From NCBI RefSeq assembly GCF_024498075.1, contig NZ_JANHOF010000012.1, positions 1 through 64,000 on the forward strand: a DNA stretch of 64,000 nt, in the 5' to 3' direction. Positions 51,999 through 60,415 of the stretch are shown piece by piece. Positions within the stretch are counted from its first letter, which is position 1; each line of letters starts with the position of its first letter. Origin of the DNA: Paenibacillus mendelii (GTDB taxonomy: Bacteria; Bacillota; Bacilli; Paenibacillales; Paenibacillaceae). The notes below the pieces were generated by a model. The model saw only the letters and a program-made list of their open reading frames with translations. It was not told the DNA's origin and did no database searches. The position numbers and the translations under genes were made by a program.

Positions 51999-53516
51999 AT
52001 GAAAGAAAGAATTCTAATTCTATTCATGACTATTGTTATTGTATTCACGATAATCACACCCGGGTTGGTACCAAGAGCTGAAGCGGTAGGGGGCACAGTT
52101 ACAAAGTCCTATACAGCCACGATGGATACCATGGAATTAAACGGTCATATTCAGTTTGACGGCATTCATGATAATGATGGGGATGGTTTTCTTAGTATTG
52201 GCAGGAGTAACGACGAATTCGGGAATGTTCGGCAGAGGGCTGGCATAACGTTTGATTTGGGTGTGCCAGAAGGGAGTATTGTATCAGCAGAGTTGGTCTT
52301 GACTGTTGCTACTGTTATCAGAAATCCTAACCATACTTTGTATATGGAAGCCAGAGGATCTGCGGCGAATGATTTGAATTATGTAACCTTCCCCTCGTTA
52401 GATACGAATAGTCCTTATTCAGATAAATTCACTGCGAAAAGCACTGCGGAAGTGCCTATGGGTACTTATCTTCAGAATCAATCCATTACATTTAATGTGA
52501 AAAGTGCTATAGATGCTTTCACAGATATCTCAGATCGTAAAATCACCTTTATGCTCAATGGGAATGAGACAGATGCAGATAGCGGCTGGTTCTCCATTCA
52601 TTCCTTGGAGACTTACGGGAATGTTGCATATCGTCCGAAGCTAGTCGTTACTTATGAGACTGGACCGGTTAATACCCCTCCTACGGGTTCTTTTACGATT
52701 ATGGAGGGAGCAATGACAAGCACAAGCACAGTCAATTTATCCGTAACAGGATCAGATCCTGATGCAGGGGATAGCGTTACCCATATGAGATTTGCGAATA
52801 ACGCTGCTAACTTATCAGCGGCATCTTGGCTGCCATTCAGCAATACAGCAACATTCAGTCTATCTGGAGGAGATGGGTCGAAGACCATCTATATGCAGTT
52901 GAGGGATTCCAACAATGGGATCTCAGCCAATTCTTCTCAAACCATTCTATTGGATCAGACTGCCCCAACAGGTACGCTGATTATTAATGAAGGTGCCTCA
53001 TGGACCTATACGGATGGAAGCGGCTCAGGAGTTGAGCAGGCGCGTCTCTCTAATATTAACGGCAGTTGGCAGACCAGCTGGTTCAATATCGCTGACCTGA
53101 ACGGGAGGTCATGGGTCCTTCCGGCTGGCGAGGGAGCTAAGACCGTATATGTACAATATAGAGATAAAGTCGGAAATTCGAACAGTTCTGTTATTAGCAG
53201 TACGATTACAGTTGATACAATAGCTCCTATTATTTCGAATGTAGTGAATAACAAAGCATATAACAGCACAGTTACGCCTCTATTTAACGAAGGCAGCGGA
53301 TTGCTCAATGGGAACCCCTATTCCAGTGGTACAACTATCACGCAGGATGGAGCGTATACGCTGTTCGTTACTGATTCAGCAGGCAATGGTGCGATGGTGA
53401 GCTTCGACGTTACCTATCGTGCTGGGAGTAACGAACGGCGGAATATACAAAGCGAATGTAACAGTCACCTTCAACGAAGGGACAGCGACCTTAAACGGAG
53501 CAGCTTTTGTGAATAA
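51999..53516 (+). CDS. SLH surface protein, 5' part of a frameshifted gene (DNRLRE-type domain)
   Basis: The 5' part of a gene whose rest continues in another frame from 53419. It has a signal peptide (about residues 3-29, ending PRAEA), then a beta-rich domain of the DNRLRE/CBM96 type (residues about 30-220), two Ig-like TSTSTVNLSVTG-type modules, and the first of the 66-residue repeats (VNNKAYNSTVTPLFNEG). After VSFDVTY the frame runs into unrelated residues and stops. ATG 51999 has GGGGAG 5 bp upstream. Probably a pseudogene or a sequencing error. Confidence 0.75.
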   Translation: MKERILILFMTIVIVFTIITPGLVPRAEAVGGTVTKSYTATMDTMELNGHIQFDGIHDNDGDGFLSIGRSNDEFGNVRQRAGITFDLGVPEGSIVSAELVLTVATVIRNPNHTLYMEARGSAANDLNYVTFPSLDTNSPYSDKFTAKSTAEVPMGTYLQNQSITFNVKSAIDAFTDISDRKITFMLNGNETDADSGWFSIHSLETYGNVAYRPKLVVTYETGPVNTPPTGSFTIMEGAMTSTSTVNLSVTGSDPDAGDSVTHMRFANNAANLSAASWLPFSNTATFSLSGGDGSKTIYMQLRDSNNGISANSSQTILLDQTAPTGTLIINEGASWTYTDGSGSGVEQARLSNINGSWQTSWFNIADLNGRSWVLPAGEGAKTVYVQYRDKVGNSNSSVISSTITVDTIAPIISNVVNNKAYNSTVTPLFNEGSGLLNGNPYSSGTTITQDGAYTLFVTDSAGNGAMVSFDVTYRAGSNERRNIQSECNSHLQRRDSDLKRSSFCE

Positions 53517-56500
53517 TACATCAGTAACACTAGATGGTGTGTATACTCTAGTCGTAACAGATGATGCAGGCAATAAAACAACGGTTAACTTCGAGATTGA
53601 TAAGGTCGCACCTACAGTGACAGGGGTTGCGAACAATGGAAATTACAAAGAGGCTGTTAATGTAACCTTTAACGAAGGAACAGCAAAATTGAATGGTGCG
53701 GCGTTTGCCAGCGGGACGGATATTGATCAGGATGGCAGTTATACTCTCGTCGTAACGGATGCGGCAGGAAACGTAACTACCGTAAGCTTCAAGATTGACA
53801 CAGTAGCTCCTACGGTTTCGGGCGTAACCGCTGGAGGAATATACAAAGCAAAGGTAACGCCGAGCTTCAACGAAGGAACGGCAACGTTGAACGGAGCTGC
53901 CTTTACCAGCGGTACGGATGTTGTACAGGATGGTATTTATACCCTGGTCGTAACGGATGCGGCAGGCAATGTGGCAACCGTTAGTTTTGAGATTGATAAG
54001 ACAGCACCTAACGTGACAGGTGTAAGCAACGGTGGGTTTTATAACTCGGAAGTAACCGTTGGCTTCAACGAAGGAACAGCGACACTGAACGGGGCGGCCT
54101 TTGCTAAGGATACAGAGATTGATCAAGATGGAGCCTACACGCTTGTTGTCACAGATGCGGCAGGCAATGTAACAACAGTAAGCTTCATGATTGATACGGT
54201 AGCTCCAGTTGTGACGGGAGTAGCGGATGGCGGAGTTTACAAGATAAGTAAGACGTTAGACTTCAACGAAGGAACAGCAACGTTGAATGGAGCAGCCTTT
54301 ACGAGTGGTACAGAAGTTACACAAGACGGTATCTATACGCTTGTTGTCACGGATCAGGCAGGTAATGTAACAACGGTAGGCTTCACGATTGATACGACCG
54401 CTCCCGTTGTCACTGGAGTTGCGAATAATGGAATATTCAAATCCAAGGTGACGGCAGAATTCAACGAAGGAACGGCGACGCTGAATGGAAATGTCTTTGT
54501 CAGCGGTATGGAGATCGTACTGGATGGGGATTACACGCTGGTTGTAACGGACACGGCAGGAAATGCAACAACCGTTAATTTTAAGATTGACAATGTGGCA
54601 CCAATTGTTACGGGAGTAACGGAGGGCGGGATTTATAAGTCGGTAACTCCTGGATTCAACGAAGGAACAGCGAAGTTGAATGGAACTGCTTATATAAACG
54701 GTACAGAGATTGATCAGGATGGTGCGTACACGCTGGTTGTAACGGATGCAGCAGGCAATGCGACAACCATTCAATTCCAAATTGATGCAACTGCACCAAC
54801 GGGTACGGTAATCATTCAGGCGGGTGCAGAATGGACGAATGTGGCGGACGTTACACTCACTCTGACTAGCAACGACGGAAACAATGGCAGCGGTATAGTG
54901 GAGATGCGCTTTTCTAGCAACGGAAGTGACTGGGGAAGCTGGGAACCATCAGCGGTAACAAGGGCTTGGAGTCTTGTAACGGGTGACGGCGAGAAGGCGG
55001 TATATGTACAGTTTAAAGACAAGGCTGGCAATGAGAGTGGAACAATCCATGACGTTATAAAGCTAGATCAAACGATTCCTACAGGAACAATCGTCATAAA
55101 CAGTGGCGCAACCACGACAAACAGCAAGTCAGTGACCGTAACTTTGACTTCTTCAGATGGCGCAGGCAGCGGCGTTACAGAAATGCGTTTTTCCGAAGAT
55201 AATCTAACATGGTTGAATTGGGAGAACGTATTGCCTGCGAAAAATTGGAGCTTTACGGGTAGCTCGGGATTAAAGAATCTTTATGTCCAATTCCGAGATG
55301 CTGCGGGTAATGTTAGTGTGGCAAACAAGGCTTCAATTACCTACCAAGAAAGCTATGGTTCTTACGGCGGCGCTTCAGGAAGTACGGGGAGCACAGATAA
55401 CGCTTCTAGTCCTGATGTTGTCATTAGTACGGGGAGTAAGTCAGAGATAGCAGCTAAAGTTGATATCAAAATGGTAGAAGGAAAACAGGTAACAACAGTC
55501 TTATTGGAAGAAGCTCAACTTAATGGGATGCTGAATGAATCGGGCAACAAACCGGTTATTACCATTACGGTTCATAACAATTCCGATACCGTCAATTTGG
55601 AGATGGACGCTGCACTCCTGCAAAGCTTAGAGAACAACAATGCAATCATTCAAGTGTATACAGAAAGCGTTATATATACGCTTCCCTTAGCTCAAGTTAG
55701 CGTTAATAAATGGCGTAATCAATTAGGAGCCGATATCCCTCTGAAGGATATGAAGATCAAGGTAGAAGTGAGTAATCTGCCTACCTCGACATTTGTATTC
55801 AAGAATTCGGGTGATGGACAGGTTACACTTGTCGTCCCGCCGGTAAGTTTTTCTATAAAAGGGTTGCATGGGAACAAGGAAATAGAATTGAATCAATTCG
55901 ATGCTTTTGTAGAAAGGCGCTTTGCAATACCCGCAGGGATAGATCCTGCACGTATTACGACGGGAGTAAAGCTAATGTCGGATGGTACGATTATTCATAT
56001 CCCGACGAAGGTAATACGTGAAGGAGGGCGTGATTACGCAATCCTTAATAGTAGGACCAATAGCATTTATGGACTTATCTATAATCAAAAAACCTTTAAT
56101 GATGTATCCAACCATTGGGCTCAAGAAAGTATCAATGACTTAGCATCAAGACTCGTCATTAATGGAGCAGACGAAAAGCGGTTTTTACCGGATGGCGAAA
56201 TTACGCGCGCAGAGTTTACGGCTATTATTATTAGAGCATTAGGCTTAAGCTCAGCTAACAAGACGTTTCATTTCAAGGATGTAGCGGAGAAAGCATGGTA
56301 TCATCAAGCAGTTCAGATCGGATATTCTTATGGGCTGGTCGATGGACATAGCGATGATTCCTTCAAACCTAATGAGAAGATTACTAGACAGGAAGCGATG
56401 GTGATTTTATCTAGGGCAATGAAGCTTGTGGAGCTGAATAAGGAGATAGACAATACGAAGCAGCAAGAATTAGTCAACCATTTCGCAGATAGCCAGCAAT

Positions 56501-56652
56501 TGGCCTCTTGGGCTCGTCAAGCTGCAGCGTTAACCATTGAAATCGGCGTTATCGGCGGTTACAAAGGCAAACTGCGTCCTCTGCAAAATATTACGAGAGC
56601 AGAAACCGCGGCAATCATTCAGCGATTTCTTCAAAAAGCGGAGTTCATTTAA
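53419..56652 (+). CDS. SLH surface protein, 3' part of the frameshifted gene (66-residue repeat array)
   Basis: About 1077 codons, open from about 53412 with no real start. GTG 53419 is only the first possible one. Seven consecutive 66-residue repeats (pattern GVTNGGIYKA, FNEGTATLNGAAF, DGAYTLVVTDAAGN, IDKVAPTVT) are followed by two longer Ig-like modules, a domain of about 200 residues homologous to that of the upstream protein, and three SLH motifs. Joined to the 5' part, the protein would have about 1550 residues and eight repeats. Missing bases near 53412 explain the break. Confidence 0.75.
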   Translation: MLGVTNGGIYKANVTVTFNEGTATLNGAAFVNNTSVTLDGVYTLVVTDDAGNKTTVNFEIDKVAPTVTGVANNGNYKEAVNVTFNEGTAKLNGAAFASGTDIDQDGSYTLVVTDAAGNVTTVSFKIDTVAPTVSGVTAGGIYKAKVTPSFNEGTATLNGAAFTSGTDVVQDGIYTLVVTDAAGNVATVSFEIDKTAPNVTGVSNGGFYNSEVTVGFNEGTATLNGAAFAKDTEIDQDGAYTLVVTDAAGNVTTVSFMIDTVAPVVTGVADGGVYKISKTLDFNEGTATLNGAAFTSGTEVTQDGIYTLVVTDQAGNVTTVGFTIDTTAPVVTGVANNGIFKSKVTAEFNEGTATLNGNVFVSGMEIVLDGDYTLVVTDTAGNATTVNFKIDNVAPIVTGVTEGGIYKSVTPGFNEGTAKLNGTAYINGTEIDQDGAYTLVVTDAAGNATTIQFQIDATAPTGTVIIQAGAEWTNVADVTLTLTSNDGNNGSGIVEMRFSSNGSDWGSWEPSAVTRAWSLVTGDGEKAVYVQFKDKAGNESGTIHDVIKLDQTIPTGTIVINSGATTTNSKSVTVTLTSSDGAGSGVTEMRFSEDNLTWLNWENVLPAKNWSFTGSSGLKNLYVQFRDAAGNVSVANKASITYQESYGSYGGASGSTGSTDNASSPDVVISTGSKSEIAAKVDIKMVEGKQVTTVLLEEAQLNGMLNESGNKPVITITVHNNSDTVNLEMDAALLQSLENNNAIIQVYTESVIYTLPLAQVSVNKWRNQLGADIPLKDMKIKVEVSNLPTSTFVFKNSGDGQVTLVVPPVSFSIKGLHGNKEIELNQFDAFVERRFAIPAGIDPARITTGVKLMSDGTIIHIPTKVIREGGRDYAILNSRTNSIYGLIYNQKTFNDVSNHWAQESINDLASRLVINGADEKRFLPDGEITRAEFTAIIIRALGLSSANKTFHFKDVAEKAWYHQAVQIGYSYGLVDGHSDDSFKPNEKITRQEAMVILSRAMKLVELNKEIDNTKQQELVNHFADSQQLASWARQAAALTIEIGVIGGYKGKLRPLQNITRAETAAIIQRFLQKAEFI
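53436..54800 (+). repeat. Tandem 198-bp repeats in the SLH gene
   Basis: Seven units of 66 codons each (one unit is one codon shorter), with an eighth unit just upstream of the frameshift. They are diverged at DNA level but keep the protein pattern FNEGTA-LNG and YTLVVTD-AGN. Confidence 0.85.
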
Positions 56653-56663
56653 TAAATAGGTAG

Positions 56664-56792
56664 ATGATAAATGGCTACCACCTGCGAATGGAACGTGAAC
56701 ATGCAGTGGAGTTTATCGTAGATATTGCAAAAGGAATGCATTCGTTGGATACAATGGCTCATCTTTTAAAAGAACATTCTGTAGACAGATGA
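56664..56792 (+). CDS. Possible 42-aa ORF
   Basis: A frame starting MINGYHLRMEREHAVEFIVD, with a helical pattern and no clear SD (TAGGTAG upstream). It ends 8 bp before tmRNA copy 3. It may be a remnant. Not recognised. Confidence 0.25.
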   Translation: MINGYHLRMEREHAVEFIVDIAKGMHSLDTMAHLLKEHSVDR

Positions 56793-56799
56793 TTCATAA

Positions 56800-56895
56800 G
56801 GCGTCTGCTCAGGTGGCATCAAATCTGGAACTACACCCGTAGAAGCACATGTGGCGTGATCCTCGGACAGGGGTTCAAATCCCCTCGCCTCCACC
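56800..56895 (+). repeat. tmRNA 3' segment, copy 3 (well preserved)
   Basis: It matches ssrA from AAGGCGTCTGCTCAGGTGGC through the complete T-arm GGGGTTCAAATCCCC, the acceptor strand CGCCTCC and CCA. The 5' half of tmRNA is absent, so it is an attachment-site copy and not a gene. Confidence 0.9.
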
Positions 56896-56970
56896 ATGTA
56901 AATCCACAACCGCAAGTGGTTGTGGATTTTTGCTTTCCTCCATTTTCAGCTTCCGAATGAGCTCTAAGCC
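56875..56970 (-). pseudogene. Second recombinase C-terminal remnant
   Basis: The minus-strand frame reads LELIRKLKMEESKNPQP, then AVVDLHGGGEGI. It matches the end of the fragment beside ssrA (VELILKLSVEESKNP). Only the last 30 or so codons survive. Confidence 0.55.
56900..56931 (+). terminator. Terminator-like hairpin after tmRNA copy 3
   Basis: A perfect 12-bp stem (AAATCCACAACC with GGTTGTGGATTT), loop GCAAGT, then T residues. Confidence 0.8.
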
Positions 56971-57043
56971 GAACCGAACCCGATTCCGGTCGGGTTATTG
57001 TTATGATACAATAAAAGAAACAAAATTGTTCGGAGGTGGCGAG

Positions 57044-57301
57044 ATGCGTTGGGAAGAAGTGCAGGAGCGCTTTCCGAAAGAGTGGGTCGTTTTGGAAGCG
57101 ACAAAGGCACACTCGAAGGAAGGACACCGTTATATTGAAGAAGTTGTCGTCATCGATACGTTTTCGGATTCGACAGAGGCGATGCGACGTTACGGTGAAT
57201 TGCATCGGGAGCATCCTCATCGCGAATATTGCTTTTTTCATACATCTCGTCCCGAATTAGTTGCGCGGGAACGATATGTGGGAGTCCGGGGGCCTAGATG
57301 A
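57044..57301 (+). CDS. Small hypothetical protein coupled to a retropepsin-like gene
   Basis: An 85-aa acidic/basic soluble protein beginning MRWEEVQERFPKEWVVLEAT and ending with ARERYVGVRGPR. CGGAGGTGG lies 7 bp before the ATG at 57044. The open frame continues upstream into the tmRNA copy, but that part is not coding. The stop overlaps the next start by 4 bp, so both proteins are made together. A -10-like TACAAT lies at about 57007. Family name not known to me. Confidence 0.7.
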   Translation: MRWEEVQERFPKEWVVLEATKAHSKEGHRYIEEVVVIDTFSDSTEAMRRYGELHREHPHREYCFFHTSRPELVARERYVGVRGPR

Positions 57302-57687
57302 ACATTGTTCAGGAACATGGATTGCCTTTTGTGAGTGTTACAATTATTTTCAGAGGTAAAGAGTTAGAAATGAACAAGGTTCTGCTAGACACAGGATCGG
57401 CGAGTACGTTATTCAATGCTGATCTAGTACGAGAAATCGGTGTTGTTCCAGAAGAGAATGACGTCGTGGATACTATTCGAGGTGTAGGCGGAGTGGAATT
57501 CGTGTACACTAAAAGTATGGATGCCATTCACTTTGATGATCTGTCTATAGAGCAATTCCAAGTGGAAATTGGAAGTATGGACTATGGCATGGAGATTGAC
57601 GGAATCATTGGCTTTGACTTTATGAAAGCGGCAGGACTTGTGATTGATACTCAATCCATGTTAGTCAGAGCGTGGGAACAGTTCTGA
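57298..57687 (+). CDS. Retropepsin-like aspartic protease domain protein
   Basis: A 129-aa single-domain protein. The active-site motif LLDTGSAST is at about residues 29-37, flanked by hydrophobic residues as in retroviral-type aspartic proteases. A second conserved stretch IDGIIGFDFMKAAGLVIDT is near residues 100-118. One D-T-G per chain implies that it works as a dimer. No signal peptide. Its substrate is unknown. The 85-aa partner is translationally coupled. The pair fills the space between tmRNA copies 3 and 4. Confidence 0.8.
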   Translation: MNIVQEHGLPFVSVTIIFRGKELEMNKVLLDTGSASTLFNADLVREIGVVPEENDVVDTIRGVGGVEFVYTKSMDAIHFDDLSIEQFQVEIGSMDYGMEIDGIIGFDFMKAAGLVIDTQSMLVRAWEQF

Positions 57688-57760
57688 ACACAAGTATGCT
57701 AAGCAACCTCCGCAAACAATAGAATCATCACGCAGCGGAGAATTGTGGTTTTGCACAGCA

Positions 57761-57775
57761 CGGTTCGCCTCCACC
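57761..57775 (+). repeat. tmRNA 3' segment, copy 4 (short core)
   Basis: CGGTTCGCCTCCACC, the acceptor-strand end of tmRNA only. The 30 bases before it (CGGAGAATTGTGGTTTTGCA) also occur near 43604 beside copy 1, so this is a different, recombined junction type. Confidence 0.65.
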
Positions 57776-57787
57776 GATATGTTCAAA

Positions 57788-57816
57788 CCACAACCGCATG
57801 AGATTGTGGATTTTTG
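57788..57816 (+). terminator. Terminator-like hairpin after tmRNA copy 4
   Basis: CCACAACC pairs with GATTGTGG (one mismatch), followed by ATTTTTG. It is a degenerate version of the hairpins after copies 1-3. Confidence 0.55.
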
Positions 57817-57967
57817 CTTTTCATCGACATTTAACTTCAGAATAAGCCCCACATACCACATTCTACCTATAGATAGTCCCCTACTCTTCATCGCTTCCGA
57901 TGAACTTCTTCGAAGGCTATTATAATATTCTCGGAGTAAAAACGTTGGCATCTGATTGTAAGCCGTA

Positions 57968-58013
57968 GAAAAAACGCCGGAATCCCCTGTCGAACAGGGA
58001 ATTCCGGCGTTTG
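57968..58013 (-). terminator. Terminator of the MMPL transporter operon
   Basis: A long stem with AACGCCGGAAT and ATTCCGGCGTT plus inner CCCTGT/ACAGGG. On the minus strand it is followed by six T residues. Confidence 0.9.
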
Positions 58014-58044
58014 AGTCTTACAGCTTTTCTTTTAAAAAAAGGAA

Positions 58045-60369
58045 TCAGTGAGCCTGGCGAGGGTTCACCGCAATGTCGGTTTTGCCCTCCTGATCCTTCA
58101 GTTCAGCGAGCAGCTTATCGCCTTCGACGTCTAGGTTCGGAAGCATACGGTTTAGCCATTTCGGCAGCCACCAGGCTTTATCGCCGAAGACCGACATGAC
58201 AGCAGGGACGAGCGCCATACGGATGACAAAGGCGTCGATAAGGATGCCGACAGCGAGCGCAAAACCGATTTGTTTGATCATAATATCATGAGCGAAAATA
58301 AAGCCGGCGAAGACTGACACCATAATCACGGCTGCGGCTACAACGACGCGGCTGGCCTGATCGTAGCCGTGAATGACACTCTCCGTTCCGTGATGCCCAT
58401 GGACGTAAGACTCGCGCATGGAACTGACGAGGAACACCTGATAATCCATCGCCAGCCCGTAAAGAATGCCGGTAACCATAATCGGCATAAAGCTAAGCAG
58501 CGGACCGCCGGTGTCAAAGCCGAAGAGGGAGTGCAGCCATCCCCATTGGTATACGGCCGTGGTGACCCCGAACGTAGCGAGCACGCTGAGAAGAAAGCCG
58601 ACCGTCGCTTTGATCGGAACGATGATGGAGCGAAATACGAGCAGTAAAATAATGAGTGAGAGAATGACGATAATGCCGACGTAGAGCGGGAACACCTCAG
58701 CCAACTTCGATGACATATCGATGTTAATCGCGGTAAATCCGGTAACGCCAATCGTGACATTATACGACTGCGCCATGCTGGAATCGGGAGCTCGAAGTTC
58801 TTGCACCAAATCTTTTGTCTCTGCGTCGGTTGGTCCTGTTTTCGGAATGAGACTGATAATGACCATATCGTTCGTTTTGTTTAAGCCCATAGGCGTTACG
58901 AGCGAGACGTTGTCATGCTTCTGGAGCTCCTGAACCAGTTGGCCAAGCGTCTCAGGCGTTAGGGTGTCCGAGGATCCTTGCGGCTCGGCGACCAGAAGCA
59001 GCGGGCCGTTGAAGCCCTCGCCGAAACCATCTGAAATCGCGTCGTAGCTTTGTCTTGTTGGGGTATCCAAGTTCGCCGTTGCGCCGGAAGGAATGCCCAT
59101 TTCCATGTTTGCGACCGGGAGTGCAGCCGCTCCAAGGATGACTATGACGCCGACAATAATGAGCCAACGGGCTTTTGCAACTCCCGTTACCCAGCGTTGC
59201 GCGACCCTGTGACGGGTTTTATTCACAGAGTTGCTGCTCTTCATACGAGCTTTTGCCGAGCAGATGCGTTCACCTACCAGAGCGAGCAGAGCCGGCAGCA
59301 GGGTCAGAGCCACTAAGACATTGACAAGAACGGCTAAGGCAGCAACAAGCGCCATCGCAGATAAGAAGCCAATCCCGATGACCAGCATGCCGCATAAGGC
59401 AATAATGACGGTTAAGCCAGCAAAAAATACAGCGCTCCCGGCGGTGCCGACCGCTCTGCTCGCGGCTTCCCGAGCGCTAAGTCCCTGCTCAAGAATCATG
59501 CGGCGCTGACGGTTCACGATGAATAGCGAGTAGTCGATGCCGACGGCCAGCCCGACCATAAGTGCCAGAACAGGCGTGAGATCGGTCATATTAAACATAC
59601 TCGAGAAGGCGTAAGCGCCTCCTACACTTATGCCAACGCCCATTAGAGCGGTCAGAAGCGGCAAGCCAGCGGCAACAACAGAACCGAGTGTCATGAAAAG
59701 CACAACGGCAGCGACGGCAATCCCGATTGCTTCAGTCGAACCAATGGAAGGCTTGCTCATAAGCGAGTCGCTTGGTAATGCCGTAATTCCGGTCTTCTCG
59801 ACGGCTGTTACCGCTTCAATGACGGAACCAGGGACCGATTCGGGCAGCGACATTTGTTGAACGGTGAATTGGAATTGGAACAAGGCAACGCTGCCGTCAG
59901 ATGCGAGCATCACGCCAGGTACCGGGACACCGTTAACCATCAGAGGGCCGTATGGAGGTCGTTCGCCAGTGGCTGCTGCCTGCGCGGCTTCGTTCCCTTG
60001 CGCGGCATCGGTCATCGAAGCTCCGGCTTGTGCAGCCATTTCGATGGGATTAATGATGTACTCAAGATTGTATACCTTATTAACAGCTTCGCTGATAGAG
60101 CTTAGACGATCCGCTGTGTCCAGGCGTTCGCCTTTAGGTGCCGTAAATACGATGCTGGCCTGTCCGCCAGAAGCCTCCGGCAGTTCTTTCGCCAATTGAT
60201 CCAGCACCTTCTGCGATTCCGTGCCCTCGATTTTCATCTCGGAACTGACATGTATTCCGTTGACCCCAAGTAGCGTGAGCACAACCCCGAGGAGTACAAT
60301 CCAACTGATAATGAAGGTCCACGGTTTGGTATAGGCCGACTTACCCAATTTGTACAAGAAGGTTGACAT
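58045..60369 (-). CDS. MMPL-family RND-type membrane transporter
   Basis: A 774-aa protein with about twelve membrane segments in two halves, each with a large extracytoplasmic domain. Typical MMPL segments are VGLAVGIDYSLFIVNRQRRM in the first half and ILYGLAMDYQVFLVSSMRES in the second, with the conserved Asp-Tyr pairs needed for proton-driven export. Related proteins export lipids, siderophores or toxic compounds. A multidrug or lipid export role is inferred only. It is cotranscribed with the upstream tetR gene (46 bp gap). AGGAG lies upstream of the ATG. Confidence 0.88.
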   Translation of the reverse strand: MSTFLYKLGKSAYTKPWTFIISWIVLLGVVLTLLGVNGIHVSSEMKIEGTESQKVLDQLAKELPEASGGQASIVFTAPKGERLDTADRLSSISEAVNKVYNLEYIINPIEMAAQAGASMTDAAQGNEAAQAAATGERPPYGPLMVNGVPVPGVMLASDGSVALFQFQFTVQQMSLPESVPGSVIEAVTAVEKTGITALPSDSLMSKPSIGSTEAIGIAVAAVVLFMTLGSVVAAGLPLLTALMGVGISVGGAYAFSSMFNMTDLTPVLALMVGLAVGIDYSLFIVNRQRRMILEQGLSAREAASRAVGTAGSAVFFAGLTVIIALCGMLVIGIGFLSAMALVAALAVLVNVLVALTLLPALLALVGERICSAKARMKSSNSVNKTRHRVAQRWVTGVAKARWLIIVGVIVILGAAALPVANMEMGIPSGATANLDTPTRQSYDAISDGFGEGFNGPLLLVAEPQGSSDTLTPETLGQLVQELQKHDNVSLVTPMGLNKTNDMVIISLIPKTGPTDAETKDLVQELRAPDSSMAQSYNVTIGVTGFTAINIDMSSKLAEVFPLYVGIIVILSLIILLLVFRSIIVPIKATVGFLLSVLATFGVTTAVYQWGWLHSLFGFDTGGPLLSFMPIMVTGILYGLAMDYQVFLVSSMRESYVHGHHGTESVIHGYDQASRVVVAAAVIMVSVFAGFIFAHDIMIKQIGFALAVGILIDAFVIRMALVPAVMSVFGDKAWWLPKWLNRMLPNLDVEGDKLLAELKDQEGKTDIAVNPRQAH

Positions 60370-60415
60370 AAGATAAAGTTACTCCTTTGCATGAGTAATA
60401 ACGAGAGGTAATGAA

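Larger units (their letters stand above)
57661..57951 (-). pseudogene. Third recombinase C-terminal remnant
   Basis: In this minus-strand frame the segment YVGLILKLNVDEKQKS corresponds to HVELILKLSVEESKNP beside ssrA. The frame then reads through the hairpin and tmRNA copy 4. Upstream residues are too decayed to align. It lies in the 357-bp gene-free stretch 57688-58044. Confidence 0.45.

Noticed and set aside
53436..54800. The 198-bp repeats as a CRISPR array
   Set aside because: The repeats are coding, long, diverged and contiguous without unique spacers. No cas genes are present.
56800..56895. tmRNA copy 3 as a functional tRNA or tmRNA gene
   Set aside because: It has a complete T-arm and CCA, but there is no matching 5' acceptor strand, D-arm or tag frame. 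It is only the 3' portion.
56849..57043. Upstream extension of the 85-aa gene through the tmRNA copy
   Set aside because: The extension reads tmRNA and hairpin sequence, and a strong SD is placed for the ATG at 57044.
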